Source: Stutzerimonas nosocomialis (GTDB taxonomy: Bacteria > Pseudomonadota > Gammaproteobacteria > Pseudomonadales > Pseudomonadaceae). Taken from it: a stretch of DNA of 64,000 nt. The notes under the pieces were generated by a model. It was given only the letters and a program-made list of their open reading frames with translations, was not told the DNA's origin and made no database searches. A program made the translations under genes and the position numbers. The stretch spans positions 1-64,000 of the forward strand of contig NZ_QLAE01000018.1 of assembly GCF_005876855.1 (NCBI RefSeq), given 5' to 3'. Below are positions 37,744-46,522 of this stretch, in pieces (within the stretch, counting starts at the first letter, position 1; every line of letters begins with the position of its first letter).

Positions 37744-37813
37744 GCCCGCGCAAAGGCGAACCCTCCCGCGGCGCCGGAGCCTAATGGACGTGTCCCATTG
37801 CAGGAGTACGGCC

Positions 37814-37951
37814 ATGAGCGGTGACGATAAACAGCAGCAACCGGTTCCGGACGAAGATCCCATCAAGCGCAGCCCCACGGATGCCGACGAGGATCAGCTG
37901 GACGAAGCGCTGGAGGAAACCTTTCCCGCCAGCGATCCCATCTCCCCCTGA
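37814..37951 (+). CDS. Small acidic protein with ETFPASDP motif
   Basis: This is a 45-residue acidic protein starting at ATG 37814 with an AGGAG ribosome site at 37802-37806. The C-terminal DEDQLDEALEETFPASDPISP is a motif found in many short proteobacterial proteins and protein tails of unknown function. No membrane segment or signal peptide is visible. It stands where P. aeruginosa has fdxA after rsmZ. The function is unknown. Confidence 0.75.
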   Translation: MSGDDKQQQPVPDEDPIKRSPTDADEDQLDEALEETFPASDPISP

Positions 37952-38049
37952 TGCCCGATAGCGCTTCGCCGCTGAGTCTGCAGTGAGCGAAGCGCCAGAC
38001 CGATCCCTAACCATCCAAACGATACGCCCGGACACGGCCTCCGCTGAGC

Positions 38050-38469
38050 TCAGCGAGGCGCAGGCGCGCGTACCAGCGCGACCAGCGGCTTGTGGCGGCT
38101 GTAGCGCCGGTATCGGTCGGCCAGCGGGCCTGGCAGCTGCATGCAGGCTGCGAAGCCCCGCCTGGCGTAAAAGCCTTCCAGATTCGGGTGGCAGAACAGC
38201 CACAGATTCCCATCCACCGATTCCGCGGCCCGGCTCAGCAAGGCGCTGGCGATACCGGCCCGGCGGTGCGTCCCGGCGACCAGCAGGCCGGTCAGCCAGC
38301 AGCCGTCTTCCACCGGTGACAGGCACAGCCCTGCAATGATCTGCGGCGCCCGGGCCACCCAGAGGGAGGCCTGCGCCGGGGTGCGCATGGCGCTGCGCTG
38401 CTCGCGATAGAACTTGTCCAGCAAGGGGCGCTGCAGCGAAGGGAGGGGCAGGTACTGGATCGGGTCCAC
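38050..38469 (-). CDS. GNAT-family N-acetyltransferase
   Basis: This is a GNAT acetyltransferase; the acetyl-CoA binding segment is GLLVAGTHRRAGIASALLSRA and the C-terminal part is HPNLEGFYARRGFA. GTG at 38469 has a GGAAGA ribosome site and gives 139 residues starting (M)DPIQYLPLPSLQRPLL. The frame stays open to 38577 with only TTG starts, so a longer form is possible. The substrate is unknown. It is divergent from the sodium/solute symporter. Confidence 0.75.
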   Translation of the reverse strand: MDPIQYLPLPSLQRPLLDKFYREQRSAMRTPAQASLWVARAPQIIAGLCLSPVEDGCWLTGLLVAGTHRRAGIASALLSRAAESVDGNLWLFCHPNLEGFYARRGFAACMQLPGPLADRYRRYSRHKPLVALVRAPAPR

Positions 38470-38665
38470 GAAATCTTCCAGGGCGATGCGGTCAGGGCGG
38501 CCGATCGGCGAACGCAACGTCGCCGGACTGACTATAACGAATAAGGAGGTCGAGTCCGAAACGTGGCGCGCTGCCAATTTATTGACCGTCTATCAGGTCC
38601 ATGCATTTTTTAGGGGCCTGCGCGCTCTCAACAAACGAGTCCATTCCAACGACAGGAATAACAAC

Positions 38666-40600
38666 ATGTTGGACCTACTGATCGTGGCGGCTTTCATTAT
38701 CTACGGCCTGAGCGCAGGCCTGCGAGCACGAAGCAAGGCGTCTCAGAGTCTTAATGAGTACTTCCTGGCCGGTAACAGCATCAAGGGCTGGAAAGCCGGC
38801 TTTTCCATGTCTGCCACTCAATTCGCCGCCGACACGCCGCTGCTGGTCACCGGGCTGGTCGCGACGGCGGGCGTCTTCGCGCTATGGCGCTTGTGGATAT
38901 ACGGGCTGGCCTTCCTGTTGCTGGCCTTCGTTTTCGCGGTGGGATGGCGGCGCGCCGGGGTGCTCACCGATGCGGAGCTGACCCGGGTTCGCTACAGCGG
39001 GCGGGGCGTGACGCCGCTGCGCCTGCTCAAGGCCATCTATTACGGCACGGTGATCAACTGCGTGGTGCTGGCGATGGTGCTGGTGGCCGCGATTCGAATC
39101 GCCGAGGTCTTCCTGCCCTGGCACGACTGGCTGCCGTCGGGCATCTACGATCCCATCGTGGGCTTCGTCCAGGCCACCGGCATACGGCTGGGTGAAAGCA
39201 TAACCGGGCTGGACCCGGCGATGATGAGCGCCAACAACCTCATCTCCATCCTGACCATCCTGATCTTCACGGCGATGTATTCGATCACCGGCGGCCTGCG
39301 TGCGGTGATCCAGACCGACGTGGTGCAATTCAGCGTCGCGATGCTCGGCACCCTGGCCTATGCCTGGTTCGTCGTCGATGCGGCTGGCGGGCTCGGCGGG
39401 CTGACCGATCGCATCGTCGAGATCTACGGGGTCGACCAGGCGAGCAAGATGCTGTCCTTCTCGCCGCCGTCCAACGCCGGCGAGGCGCTGATGCCGTTCC
39501 TGGTCATCATCGGGTTGCAGTGGTTCTTCCAGATGAACTCCGACGGCACCGGCTACCTGGCGCAGCGAAGCATGGCCTGTACCAACGACCGAGAGGCGCG
39601 CATCGCCGGGCTGGTCTTCACCTGGTTGCAGATCTTCCTGCGCAGCCTGTTCTGGCTTGCCATCGCCATCGGCCTGCTGGTGCTCTATCCGTTCTCCGTC
39701 GGCGACATGTCGGGCGACGGCTTCACCGCAGGGCGCGAGGCGCTCTTCGTCCAGGGCATCAACGACCTGCTGCCGCCAGGGGTCCGCGGTCTGATGCTGG
39801 TCGGCCTGCTGGCCGCGCTGGCCTCGACGGTGGACACTCACCTCAACTGGGGCGCGTCCTACTGGAGCAACGACGTCTACGGCGGTGTCGTCGCGCCGCA
39901 CCTGCTCAAGCGCAAGCCCAAGGACCGCGAGCTGGTGCTGGTGGCGCGGCTGTCCAACGTGCTCATCCTGGTGATCGCGATGATCATCATGGCCAACCTG
40001 GGGTCGATCCAGACCGCGTGGTTCATATCGCTGCTGTTCGGCGCCGGGATGGGATCGGTGCTGGTGCTGCGCTGGCTCTGGGAGCGGATCAACCTGTACT
40101 CGGAACTCGCGGCGATGGGCGCCTCGCTGATCACGGCGCCCTTGCTGCTCTACTTCCTCGGTACCGATCCGGATGGCGAGTGGATTCGCCTGGGCATCAT
40201 GGCCCTGGTCACGACCAGCGTCGCGATCCTGGTGACCTTCATCACCCCCGAGACCGACGACTCGACGCTCAAGCGCTTCTACGAGCGTGTGCGGCCCCTG
40301 GGCTTCTGGCCACGGGCGGCGTCCCTGTGTGGCGCGAGCAACAGCGCGTCGATGAAGGCCCTCGGCGTGCGGCTGGGCGCGGTGGCGACGACCGCCATTT
40401 CGCTGTATTCGCTGCTGGTTGGGGTAGGGCGGCTGATGTTCCCTCCGCCGGAGGGCAGCGTCGTGCTCAGCTGGGTGTGCATCGTGATCGGCCTGGTGTT
40501 AATTCCCATCTGGTTGCGCATCGCGCTGCGTCGCGATTTCGATGTGGTTCCCGAAGACGAACCGCTGATGAAACCCTCCGGCGCGGCCAACCGGGCCTGA
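38666..40600 (+). CDS. Sodium:solute symporter family transporter
   Basis: This 644-residue inner-membrane protein has about 13-15 hydrophobic helices and the SSS family pattern. It shows SLNEYFLAGNSIKGWKAG at the first loop, a GGLRAVIQTDVVQ segment, and LMLVGLLAALASTVDTHLNWGAS, where the sodium site is expected. The substrate cannot be told from the sequence. The ATG at 38666 with ACAGGAA upstream is preferred. A strong terminator follows the stop. Confidence 0.88.
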   Translation: MLDLLIVAAFIIYGLSAGLRARSKASQSLNEYFLAGNSIKGWKAGFSMSATQFAADTPLLVTGLVATAGVFALWRLWIYGLAFLLLAFVFAVGWRRAGVLTDAELTRVRYSGRGVTPLRLLKAIYYGTVINCVVLAMVLVAAIRIAEVFLPWHDWLPSGIYDPIVGFVQATGIRLGESITGLDPAMMSANNLISILTILIFTAMYSITGGLRAVIQTDVVQFSVAMLGTLAYAWFVVDAAGGLGGLTDRIVEIYGVDQASKMLSFSPPSNAGEALMPFLVIIGLQWFFQMNSDGTGYLAQRSMACTNDREARIAGLVFTWLQIFLRSLFWLAIAIGLLVLYPFSVGDMSGDGFTAGREALFVQGINDLLPPGVRGLMLVGLLAALASTVDTHLNWGASYWSNDVYGGVVAPHLLKRKPKDRELVLVARLSNVLILVIAMIIMANLGSIQTAWFISLLFGAGMGSVLVLRWLWERINLYSELAAMGASLITAPLLLYFLGTDPDGEWIRLGIMALVTTSVAILVTFITPETDDSTLKRFYERVRPLGFWPRAASLCGASNSASMKALGVRLGAVATTAISLYSLLVGVGRLMFPPPEGSVVLSWVCIVIGLVLIPIWLRIALRRDFDVVPEDEPLMKPSGAANRA

Positions 40601-40603
40601 CTG

Positions 40604-40644
40604 AACGGAGGGGACGGTTCGCCGTCTCCTCCGTTATGTTTTTT
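40604..40644 (+). terminator. Intrinsic terminator after the symporter gene
   Basis: AACGGAGGGGACGG (40604-40617) pairs with CCGTCTCCTCCGTT (40622-40635) through a TTCG loop, one of the most stable tetraloops, followed by ATG and six T. It overlaps the first bases after the TGA. Confidence 0.88.
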
Positions 40645-40851
40645 GCGCCAGAATATATGTCACCTGATATGACGAAACATGCCCGGCTCAATGTAAGTCC
40701 GGCGCTTCGCTTGTTGCCGCTTGCGCTTGTTAGTACCTGTTATCGCTTTTTTTCAATGTTACGTGAACGCTTACATACATGCTTTGTCCTTTGTGTACGC
40801 TGTGCGATTACCGTATCTGCGTTTCCCCTCGACAGAACAAGAGGCAGAGTC

Positions 40852-41367
40852 ATGAACCGACTTTTCAAATCATCCCTGTTAGTCGCCGCGATGTTCCCTG
40901 TAGCCGCACTCGCGGTTCCGGTAGCGGGAGATCAAGAAGTTACGCTCAGTGGCGCGGGCAGTAGTGACAAGGACTTCGACGATACCATTCTGTCGGTCCA
41001 GGGTAGTTGGGGTAGATATCTGGACGACTCCTCCATGTGGGGTATTCGCCAGACCATCAATGCACGCGACACTGAAGGCGAGAGCGTCAAGTTCGACGGT
41101 TCCACTCGGGTATTCTACGACTACCATTTCGGAACCGGACCGGCTCGACCATTCGTGGGGGTAAGTGCCGGTGGCGTTTACGGCGAAGGTGTCGACGATA
41201 CCTTCATGGCCGGTCCCGAAGTCGGTATCAAGTATTGGGTTCAGGAAAAGACGTTCATTACCGCAATGGCGGAATATCAGTTCCTGTTCAAGAGCGGCAG
41301 CGATGCGCGTAATCGTTATGACGATGGCGCGTTCTTCTACAGCGTGGGTATCGGCTACAACTTCTAA
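40852..41367 (+). CDS. Small outer-membrane beta-barrel-like protein
   Basis: The 171-residue protein has a signal peptide (LLVAAMFPVAALA before VPVAGDQ) and then alternating polar and aromatic strands ending GIGYNF, with the terminal Phe typical of barrels. It resembles small 8-strand outer-membrane proteins of the OmpW/OmpA-barrel type, but no specific family is recognised. Base use is AT-richer than that of neighbouring genes, and the 250-base upstream region is AT-rich, which may indicate transfer. The function is unknown. Confidence 0.75.
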   Translation: MNRLFKSSLLVAAMFPVAALAVPVAGDQEVTLSGAGSSDKDFDDTILSVQGSWGRYLDDSSMWGIRQTINARDTEGESVKFDGSTRVFYDYHFGTGPARPFVGVSAGGVYGEGVDDTFMAGPEVGIKYWVQEKTFITAMAEYQFLFKSGSDARNRYDDGAFFYSVGIGYNF

Positions 41368-41380
41368 GTGTGGTCGGTTC

Positions 41381-41412
41381 AATAACGGCGCCTGCGGGCG
41401 CCGTTATTATTT
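41381..41412 (+). terminator. Terminator-like hairpin after the barrel gene
   Basis: AATAACGGCGCC (41381-41392) pairs with GGCGCCGTTATT (41397-41408) as a perfect 12-base-pair stem. The 3' T-run is weak (ATTT). Confidence 0.7.
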
Positions 41413-41553
41413 GTGTCAGGAAGTTATCGGCCGTCCCGGTTGCAGACGAGGGACCGGCATGGGGTTTGTCGGCGGGGATATAGCGTCGCGTTCTGTGGTG
41501 TTCGTCGGGCAACCGGTTAAGCTGTTCGCCAGGAACCGGTTCGAGGGCTCAAC

Positions 41554-42603
41554 GTGGACACGCTCGTAGATTTGCTTGGTATCGACACTCCCATCGTTCA
41601 GGCACCCATGGTGGGTGTCTCCACCCCGCGGCTGGCCGCGGCGGTCAGCGAGGCGGGCGGGCTCGGCTCGATAGGCGCGGGGGCCTGCACGGTCGAACAG
41701 GCGCGGGTGATGATCCGCGAAACGCGGGCGCTGACCGACAAGCCGTTCAACGTCAATTTCTTCTGCCATCGCCCGGCGCGCGCCGAACCCGACCGCGAGG
41801 CCGCCTGGCTGGCCCATCTGAAGCCCCGGTTCGCCGAATTCGGCGCGTTGCCACCGGCCGGGCTACGGGAGATCTACCGAAGCTTCGTCGAAGACGAGGC
41901 GATGCTGGCCATGCTGCTGGAGGAGCGCCCGGCGGTGGTCAGTTTCCATTTCGGCCTGCCGCCGGCCGCCTTCATCGAATCGCTGAAGGCGGCGGGTATC
42001 CGCTTGCTGGCCTGTGCCACCACCCTGGCCGAGGCCGAGCGGATCGAGGCGGCCGGCGTCGATGCGATCGTCGCCCAGGGGATCGAAGCGGGCGGGCATC
42101 GTGGCGTGTTCGATGACAGCAGCCGCGACGATGCGATCGGCACCTTGGCCCTGGTACGGCTGCTCGCCACGCGGACACGCCTGCCGATCCTCGCGGCCGG
42201 CGGGATCATGGATGGCCAAGGGATCAAGGCGGCGCGGGCGCTGGGGGCGGCTGGCGTTCAGCTGGGCACGGCGTTCATCCTCTGTCCGGAGTCGGCCGCC
42301 AACGCCGCCTACCGCGAGGCACTCAAGGGCGAGCGCGCCGCCCATACGCAGGTCACCTCGAATATCTCGGGACGGCCTGCCCGCGGCCTGCCCAACCGCA
42401 TGTACCAGGAAATCGGCGGGCCCGGCGCCCCGGCCTTGCCCGATTACCCCATCGCCTACGATGCGGCCAAGGCGCTGCATGCCGCGGCCAGTGCGGCGGG
42501 CAGCGACGACTTCGCCGCGCAGTGGGCCGGGCAGGGCGCGCCGCTGGCGCGCGAGATGCCGGCGGGCGATCTGCTGCGCCTTTTGCGCGAGGAGATGGCC
42601 TAG
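41554..42603 (+). CDS. Nitronate monooxygenase
   Basis: This is a 349-residue FMN TIM-barrel enzyme of the 2-nitropropane dioxygenase/nitronate monooxygenase family, which detoxifies propionate-3-nitronate and alkyl nitronates. The N-terminal [29 protein letters not shown], the central [13 protein letters not shown] and [11 protein letters not shown], and [14 protein letters not shown] are characteristic of the class I group. It starts with GTG at 41554 after a GAGGG site. The convergent MOSC gene overlaps its end by four bases. Confidence 0.9.
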   Translation: MDTLVDLLGIDTPIVQAPMVGVSTPRLAAAVSEAGGLGSIGAGACTVEQARVMIRETRALTDKPFNVNFFCHRPARAEPDREAAWLAHLKPRFAEFGALPPAGLREIYRSFVEDEAMLAMLLEERPAVVSFHFGLPPAAFIESLKAAGIRLLACATTLAEAERIEAAGVDAIVAQGIEAGGHRGVFDDSSRDDAIGTLALVRLLATRTRLPILAAGGIMDGQGIKAARALGAAGVQLGTAFILCPESAANAAYREALKGERAAHTQVTSNISGRPARGLPNRMYQEIGGPGAPALPDYPIAYDAAKALHAAASAAGSDDFAAQWAGQGAPLAREMPAGDLLRLLREEMA

Positions 42604-43286
42604 TCGAACAGGCGGGTCTGATCGCGCCGGTTGCGTGCGCTCTCGAGCCGCTGGACGAACACCTGGCGCAGCTGGCGCGCGAGCAGCGCCGCCTGAGCCA
42701 GGTCGGCCAGGGTGTCCAGCGAAGCCTCTTCGTCTCCATAAGCGCGCCACACCGAGGCGACCGTCATCCTCGGCAACGGCCGCTCGATGAGTTCCAGGTC
42801 GTCCCCGGGTTCGACCGCGCCTTCCTGGACGGTCCGATAGAGCCAGCCGGTCAGCCCGGCCTGGGTCATGGTGCGCGCCAGGCCTGGCGCCTGGTGGCGG
42901 CGATCGAGGTTGACGCAGGGCACGCGGGGCTGGCTGATCTCGATGACCGCCGCGCCCCAGCGCAAGCGGTCGCCGATGCACACCGCCCGCTCGTCCAGGT
43001 CCCGCGTGGAGAGGTTCTCGCCGAAGGCCGGAACGGCGCAGCCGGCGAGCGCGGAAAACTGCCGGGCGAGCCTGGCGTAATGCTGCGCCGGGAAATGGCA
43101 GACGCTGCGGTCGGGGCCGCCGTGATAGCGCCGATCAGCGACCCGATCGCCCTTCAAACCGTCGCGGCCGAGCCAGACGCTGCCCTGGGCCGCGCGCTTG
43201 TCGATGGCCGATGGCTTGCCCGTGCCGGGAAGTGGTTCAAGCCGTTCGAGCAGGAAGGGGCCGGTCGCCTGCCAGCGCTGACTCAT
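42600..43286 (-). CDS. MOSC-domain protein (YiiM-like)
   Basis: This 228-residue protein contains a MOSC domain, which takes part in sulfur or molybdenum-cofactor-dependent reactions. YiiM of E. coli reduces N-hydroxylated purines and amidoximes. The segment [20 protein letters not shown] and the conserved Cys of [14 protein letters not shown] are present, and a C-terminal 3-alpha domain ([20 protein letters not shown]) follows. The gene overlaps the preceding 64-residue gene by four bases, so they are co-translated. Confidence 0.87.
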   Translation of the reverse strand: MSQRWQATGPFLLERLEPLPGTGKPSAIDKRAAQGSVWLGRDGLKGDRVADRRYHGGPDRSVCHFPAQHYARLARQFSALAGCAVPAFGENLSTRDLDERAVCIGDRLRWGAAVIEISQPRVPCVNLDRRHQAPGLARTMTQAGLTGWLYRTVQEGAVEPGDDLELIERPLPRMTVASVWRAYGDEEASLDTLADLAQAALLARQLRQVFVQRLESARNRRDQTRLFD

Positions 43287-43477
43287 TCGGACGCCCCGGT
43301 GAGTCGTTGCAGTTCGCGCCGGACCATGGCGGCGAACTCCGGCGGCCCCATCGCGTAGAGTTGCGTCGCCACCCAGGCGAGCCAGCGGGGGCCCAGGGCG
43401 TCGCGCTGCTCCAGCAGGCGCCGGGCTTCGGCGGTGGCGCGTTCGGCCTGTTGCCGATGAAAGGTGGCGCGATCCAT
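43283..43477 (-). CDS. Conserved small hypothetical protein upstream of MOSC gene
   Basis: This 64-residue helical protein has MDRATFHRQQAERATAEARRLLEQ at the N-terminus and [10 protein letters not shown] at the end. I do not recognise a family. The ATGA overlap with the MOSC gene is the main evidence that it is real. Confidence 0.6.
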   Translation of the reverse strand: MDRATFHRQQAERATAEARRLLEQRDALGPRWLAWVATQLYAMGPPEFAAMVRRELQRLTGASE

Positions 43478-43570
43478 CGAAGGCTCCGTCGATCAGCGTG
43501 CGTGGCGCACTTGGTTGAAGGGGCGAGCCGCGCTAGGCTGCGGGCTCGGTCATAGCCAGCGAGCGCAACG

Positions 43571-45064
43571 ATGCAGGGCCCCCTCGATTTCAAGCAGAAG
43601 ATATCCCGCCAGCGGCCACACGGAAAATCGGAGTCCGGCATGCTCGAGACGGGCAACGTCGGCGCGCTGATCGATCAGCTCGAAAGCGATCGGGGCCGCA
43701 TCATCAACTCCGCGGCGGTGCGCAGGCTACAACAAAAGACCCAGGTCTTCCCGCTCGAGCGCAACGCCGCGGTGCGCAGCCGGCTGACCCATTCGCTGGA
43801 GGTCCAGCAGACCGGGCGCTTCATCGTGCGCACGCTGTACAAGCAGCTGGGCGATCGCGCCGGGCAGTACGGGCTCGACGGGCTCGAGGGCGCGCTCGAA
43901 ACCCTGGTGGAGATGTCCTGCCTGATGCACGACGTCGGCAATCCGCCGTTCGGGCATTTCGGCGAATACGCCATAGGCGACTGGTTCGGCGGCGCGCTGG
44001 ATTCGCTGTTCGCCACCGCGGTGCCGCAGGAGCAGGGCGATCCCGAACTGCGCCAGCGCATGCTCACCGACCTCAAGAGCTTCGAGGGCAATGCGCAGGC
44101 CATCCGCCTGGTGGTCAAGCTGCTGCGGCTGAACCTGACCTACACCCAGACCGCCGGGCTGATCAAGTACGTGCGCCCGGCCTATCTGCCCAAACCGGAA
44201 AAGGGCAGCCCGTGCGCCTACCTGAACAAGAAGCCCGGCTTCTATCTCAGCGAGGAAGCCTTCGTCACCGAGCTGCGCGCGGCGCTAGGCATGCCGGACG
44301 GCACCCGTCACCCGGTGGCCTACATCATGGAAGCGGCGGACGACATTTCCTATTGCCTGGCCGACATCGAGGACTCGGTGGAGAAGGGCATCCTCGGCAT
44401 CGAGCAGCTGGCGCAGCTGCTGGTCGAGAAGTTCGCCGAGCACAAGTCGCCCGACGCGCCGATTCCCGGCAAGCAGCAATCCTTTCGCGAACTCGTCCAG
44501 TACGCCCTGAAGCGTTCCCAGAACGAGCCGATCAACAAGGTCAGCGAGTTCTTCATCTGGTTGCGGGTGAACATGATCCACCCGCTGGTCCAGCATGCGG
44601 CCCGGCAGTTCATCGACAACATCGAGGCGGTGTACGAAGGAACCCTCGACCGCGCCCTGATGGAGGACGACAGCCTGCCCAATGCCATCGTCCAGACCTT
44701 CAAGGACGTCGCGATGGAGCGGGTCTTCTGTCATCCGGAGGTCGATACGCTGCAGCTGCAGGGCTACCGCATCCTGCAGGGTCTGCTGGATTTCTACGCG
44801 CCGCTGCTGCGCGTCTCGCCGCAGACCTTCGCCGAGCTGACCCAGGGCTGCTGCCGCCGCGAGCCGCATCTGCAGATGCTGGCCCGCCGCCTGCCGAGCC
44901 AGCAGGTAAAGGCCTACCACGAGGCGCTCAAGGAGGTGGAGGGGCGCGGGCCGGACGCGGGGCTCTGGGAGTTTTACCACCGCTGCCGGATGCTGCAGGA
45001 CTTCATCAGCGGCATGACCGACCAGCATGCCCAGGACGAGTACCGTACCCTGTCGGCGATATAG
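43571..45064 (+). CDS. dgt: Deoxyguanosinetriphosphate triphosphohydrolase
   Basis: Dgt hydrolyses dGTP to deoxyguanosine and triphosphate. The 497 residues include the HD-domain motifs: His in RSRLTHSLEVQQTGR, the metal pair in SCLMHDVGNPPFGHFGE, and a downstream Asp in EAADDISYCLADIEDS. The region SDRGRIINSAAVRRLQQKTQVFPLE is typical of the E. coli type rather than the shorter dNTPase homologues. It may limit dGTP and affect mutation rates or phage DNA synthesis; that role comes from the family. Confidence 0.94.
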   Translation: MQGPLDFKQKISRQRPHGKSESGMLETGNVGALIDQLESDRGRIINSAAVRRLQQKTQVFPLERNAAVRSRLTHSLEVQQTGRFIVRTLYKQLGDRAGQYGLDGLEGALETLVEMSCLMHDVGNPPFGHFGEYAIGDWFGGALDSLFATAVPQEQGDPELRQRMLTDLKSFEGNAQAIRLVVKLLRLNLTYTQTAGLIKYVRPAYLPKPEKGSPCAYLNKKPGFYLSEEAFVTELRAALGMPDGTRHPVAYIMEAADDISYCLADIEDSVEKGILGIEQLAQLLVEKFAEHKSPDAPIPGKQQSFRELVQYALKRSQNEPINKVSEFFIWLRVNMIHPLVQHAARQFIDNIEAVYEGTLDRALMEDDSLPNAIVQTFKDVAMERVFCHPEVDTLQLQGYRILQGLLDFYAPLLRVSPQTFAELTQGCCRREPHLQMLARRLPSQQVKAYHEALKEVEGRGPDAGLWEFYHRCRMLQDFISGMTDQHAQDEYRTLSAI

Positions 45065-45123
45065 CCGAACGGAAGCGGCGAACCGGCGAGCCGATGGGGC
45101 CCGGCTCGCCGTTCAGGTCGGGT

Positions 45124-45468
45124 TTACTGTTTGCCCTTGAGCAGGTCGCCCAAGCCGGCCAGGCCCTTGAAGGTGGTCTTGGGGCCTTTGTCCGCCCCGG
45201 GTGTCGACTCGGCGAAGTACTGGTTGTCGGTGTAGCGCGAGTGCTCGTTGTCGTGGCAGTACAGGCAAAGCAGCTCCCAGTTGGAGCCGTCTTCGGGGTT
45301 GTTGTCGTGGTTGTGGTCCTTGTGATGCACGGTCAGCTCGCTCAGGCGCTTGCCCGAGAATTCGCGGGCGCAGCGTCCGCAGACCCAGGGGTACATCTTC
45401 AGCGCCTTTTCGCGATAACCCTGCTCGCGCTGGCTGTAGGGAATCCTGCTTTTGGCGTTGTCATTCAT
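45124..45468 (-). CDS. yajD: YajD-family HNH endonuclease-like protein
   Basis: This 114-residue protein has an HNH motif bracketed by two zinc Cys pairs: CGRCAREFSGKRLSELTVHHKDHNHDNNP and LLCLYCHDNEH. It matches the short YajD family. The ATG at 45468 gives MNDNAKSRIPYSQREQGYREKAL; the open frame upstream has no homology. Its cellular role is unknown. It converges with dgt, and the 59 bases between contain a GC-rich hairpin (45085-45110) without a T-run. Confidence 0.87.
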   Translation of the reverse strand: MNDNAKSRIPYSQREQGYREKALKMYPWVCGRCAREFSGKRLSELTVHHKDHNHDNNPEDGSNWELLCLYCHDNEHSRYTDNQYFAESTPGADKGPKTTFKGLAGLGDLLKGKQ

Positions 45469-45625
45469 GGAACGGTCCCGTCGGTGGTGGCTCTGCAATT
45501 CTAGCCCTGCCGCCCATGGCTGTCGCGGCCGGCACTGTATGGCAAAAATCCGCCGCGACTGTATCGGGCGCGCCGGGCGGCTGCACCGTTCTAATGATCG
45601 TCTTTTCCTCTGCCCGGAGCCCGAG

Positions 45626-46504
45626 ATGGCGCCCAAGGACCTGCTGCTCGCCTTAGTCGTGATCGTCGTCTGGGGGCTGAACTTCGTCGTCATCAAGGTC
45701 GGCCTGCACGACATGCCGCCGATGCTCCTGGGGGCGCTGCGCTTCACGCTCGCCGCGATCCCGGCCGTGTTCTTCATCCGGCGGCCGGCGGTCCCGCTGC
45801 GCTGGATGCTGGCCTATGGGCTGACGATCTCGTTCGGCCAGTTCGCCTTCCTGTTCTCGGCGATGAACCAGGGCATGCCGGCGGGCCTGGCGTCGCTGGT
45901 GCTGCAGTCGCAGGCCTTCTTCACGCTGTTCTTCGCGGCGATGTTCCTCGGCGAACGCATCCGGGCGGCCAATCTGCTGGGCCTGGTGATGGCGGCGGCC
46001 GGCCTGTTTCTGATCGGTTCCCAGGGCGAACGGGGGACGACCCTGACCGGCTTCCTGCTGACCATCGGCGCGGCGTCGATGTGGGCGATGGGCAACATCG
46101 TCACGCGCAAGGTGGGCAAGGTGAACCTGGTGGGGCTGGTGGTCTGGGGCAGCCTGATCCCGCCGCTGCCGTTCCTGGCGATGTCCTGGTTCCTCGAGGG
46201 GCCGGAGCTGATCGCGACCTCGTTGCGCCAGTTCGGCTGGAACTCATTCCTGGTGCTCGCGTACCTCGCCTTCGGGGCCACCATTCTCGGCTACGGCCTC
46301 TGGAGCCGCCTGCTGTCGCGCTATCCGGCGGGGCAGGTGGCGCCGTTCTCGCTGCTGGTGCCGGTGATCGGCCTGAGCTCGTCGGCGCTGCTGCTGGGTG
46401 AAGCGCTCGGCCCGTTGCAGATGGCCGGGGCGCTGCTGGTCATGCTGGGCCTGCTGGTCAACGTGTTCGGTGGCTGGCTGTTCGGCAGGCTCCGCCTCGC
46501 CTGA
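45626..46504 (+). CDS. EamA-family metabolite exporter
   Basis: This is a 292-residue inner-membrane protein with ten predicted helices in two EamA repeats (DMT superfamily). The first contains VVIVVWGLNFVVIKVGLHDMPP and GERIRAANLLGLVMAAAGL. The second contains NIVTRKVGKVNLVGLVVWGSL and ALLLGEALGPLQMAGALLVM. Relatives export O-acetylserine, cysteine or other small metabolites. The substrate cannot be set here. The convergent chemoreceptor gene ends 18 bases downstream. Confidence 0.87.
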   Translation: MAPKDLLLALVVIVVWGLNFVVIKVGLHDMPPMLLGALRFTLAAIPAVFFIRRPAVPLRWMLAYGLTISFGQFAFLFSAMNQGMPAGLASLVLQSQAFFTLFFAAMFLGERIRAANLLGLVMAAAGLFLIGSQGERGTTLTGFLLTIGAASMWAMGNIVTRKVGKVNLVGLVVWGSLIPPLPFLAMSWFLEGPELIATSLRQFGWNSFLVLAYLAFGATILGYGLWSRLLSRYPAGQVAPFSLLVPVIGLSSSALLLGEALGPLQMAGALLVMLGLLVNVFGGWLFGRLRLA

Positions 46505-46522
46505 GGCGAAGCCTGCGCTTCC

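Noticed and set aside
45085-45110. Hairpin GGCGAGCCG/CGGCTCGCC between dgt and yajD
   Set aside because: A good stem but no T-run on either side, so it is not called as a terminator.
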